NCBI RefSeq assembly: GCF_030253575.1
Contig: NC_080569.1
Span: 4,465,501 to 4,529,500, forward strand
DNA length: 64,000 nucleotides
Source of the DNA: Rhododendron vialii
Taxonomy: Eukaryota; Streptophyta; Magnoliopsida; Ericales; Ericaceae
Reading direction: 5' to 3'
Both the position numbers and the translations under genes were made by a program. The notes beneath the pieces were generated by a model. That model was not told the origin of the DNA, did not search any database, and worked only from the letters and a program-made list of their open reading frames with translations. Shown in pieces: positions 63,649-64,000 of this stretch (positions are counted from its first letter, which is position 1; every line of letters begins with the position of its first letter).

Positions 63649-64000
63649 CCCCGCTCTGATACCATATAGAAACTTTATGTCCATTTCAAAACCAATTGGC
63701 AATGAGTGATTGGCAATGAGTGGAGAGGTCCCAGATGTTATTAAGTGATCATCCATTCCACTTTCAAGCAATGTGGGATTCTATTTCCTTAACATCTCCC
63801 CTCACGTGAAACCGCATTTGAGGTCTGTCACGTGTGGCCACTTTTGGGTCCTATCATCGTGAAGCCTTTTTGCTGGTCTGTCATCGTGGGGTGTGCATTG
63901 TTAATTTTTAAAATGTGGGGTGGAACAGGCCCCGCTCTGATACTATGTGGAAACTTTATATCCATCTCAAAATCAATTGGCAATGAGTGGAGAGGTCCCA
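63649..64000 (-). mobile_element. Inverted TRIM copy, cut by the window end
   Basis: Minus-strand TRIM sequence. In plus coordinates: primer site complement (63650-63663), a full LTR (about 63665-63794, with a 14-bp internal duplication TGATTGGCAATGAG), polypurine complement, internal region, another primer site complement (about 63930-63945), and the start of another LTR (63946 onward). So two LTR-primer-site units follow each other in tandem. Confidence 0.75.

Overview
The window is nuclear DNA from a flowering plant. The evidence is GT-AG introns of 0.1 to 7 kb, a complete Ty1/copia element, many small TIR elements, TRIM and SINE-like repeats, and seven genes with recognisable angiosperm orthologues. 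Abundant (GA/CT)n tracts near genes and the general style of the repeats suggest a eudicot, perhaps an asterid such as Ericales; that placement is a guess. No prokaryotic, organellar or CRISPR feature was found.

Layout from left to right. (1) Positions 1-12410, minus strand: a PHR1-like MYB-CC transcription factor gene whose 3' end lies beyond the window. A structurally complete copia retrotransposon (153-5958; 397-bp LTRs differing at one base; 5-bp target duplication; intact 1355-aa polyprotein) sits in one of its introns in the same orientation. (2) 12450-16650: repeat-rich DNA with foldback MITEs, a duplicated promoter-like segment around a large inverted repeat, and a Stowaway MITE nested inside a Tourist-like MITE. 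(3) 16988-21114, minus: the ribosomal protein uL14 (RPL23) gene, with a hAT-like element in an intron. (4) 23084-25758, plus: a glutathionyl-hydroquinone reductase (xi-class GST) gene. (5) 26858-31324, minus, with a probable 5' UTR exon near 33.5 kb: a SUVR-type SET-domain histone methyltransferase gene. (6) 33.8-40.2 kb: intergenic DNA with MITEs and two tandem arrays. (7) 40300-41798, plus: a PDLP-type double DUF26 membrane protein gene. (8) 45296-49675, minus: a divergent DEG10-like serine protease gene. (9) 53136-62742, plus: a PRP39 splicing factor gene, with a LINE remnant upstream of its coding start. (10) 63155-64000: a dispersed repeat followed by an unusual inverted arrangement of TRIM elements, cut by the window end.

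The genes are independent housekeeping or regulatory genes: phosphate signalling, translation, redox, chromatin, plasmodesmata, proteolysis and splicing. They do not form a cluster or pathway. I reconstructed splice sites by hand for all seven; in each gene the coding phases close without a frameshift. I did not find a convincing undescribed biological system. The most interesting points are the young sense-oriented copia insertion in the PHR1-like intron, the non-consensus residues in the PHR1-like MYB domain and in the protease active site, the duplicated splice donor in the PDLP gene, and several foldback or palindromic repeat structures.
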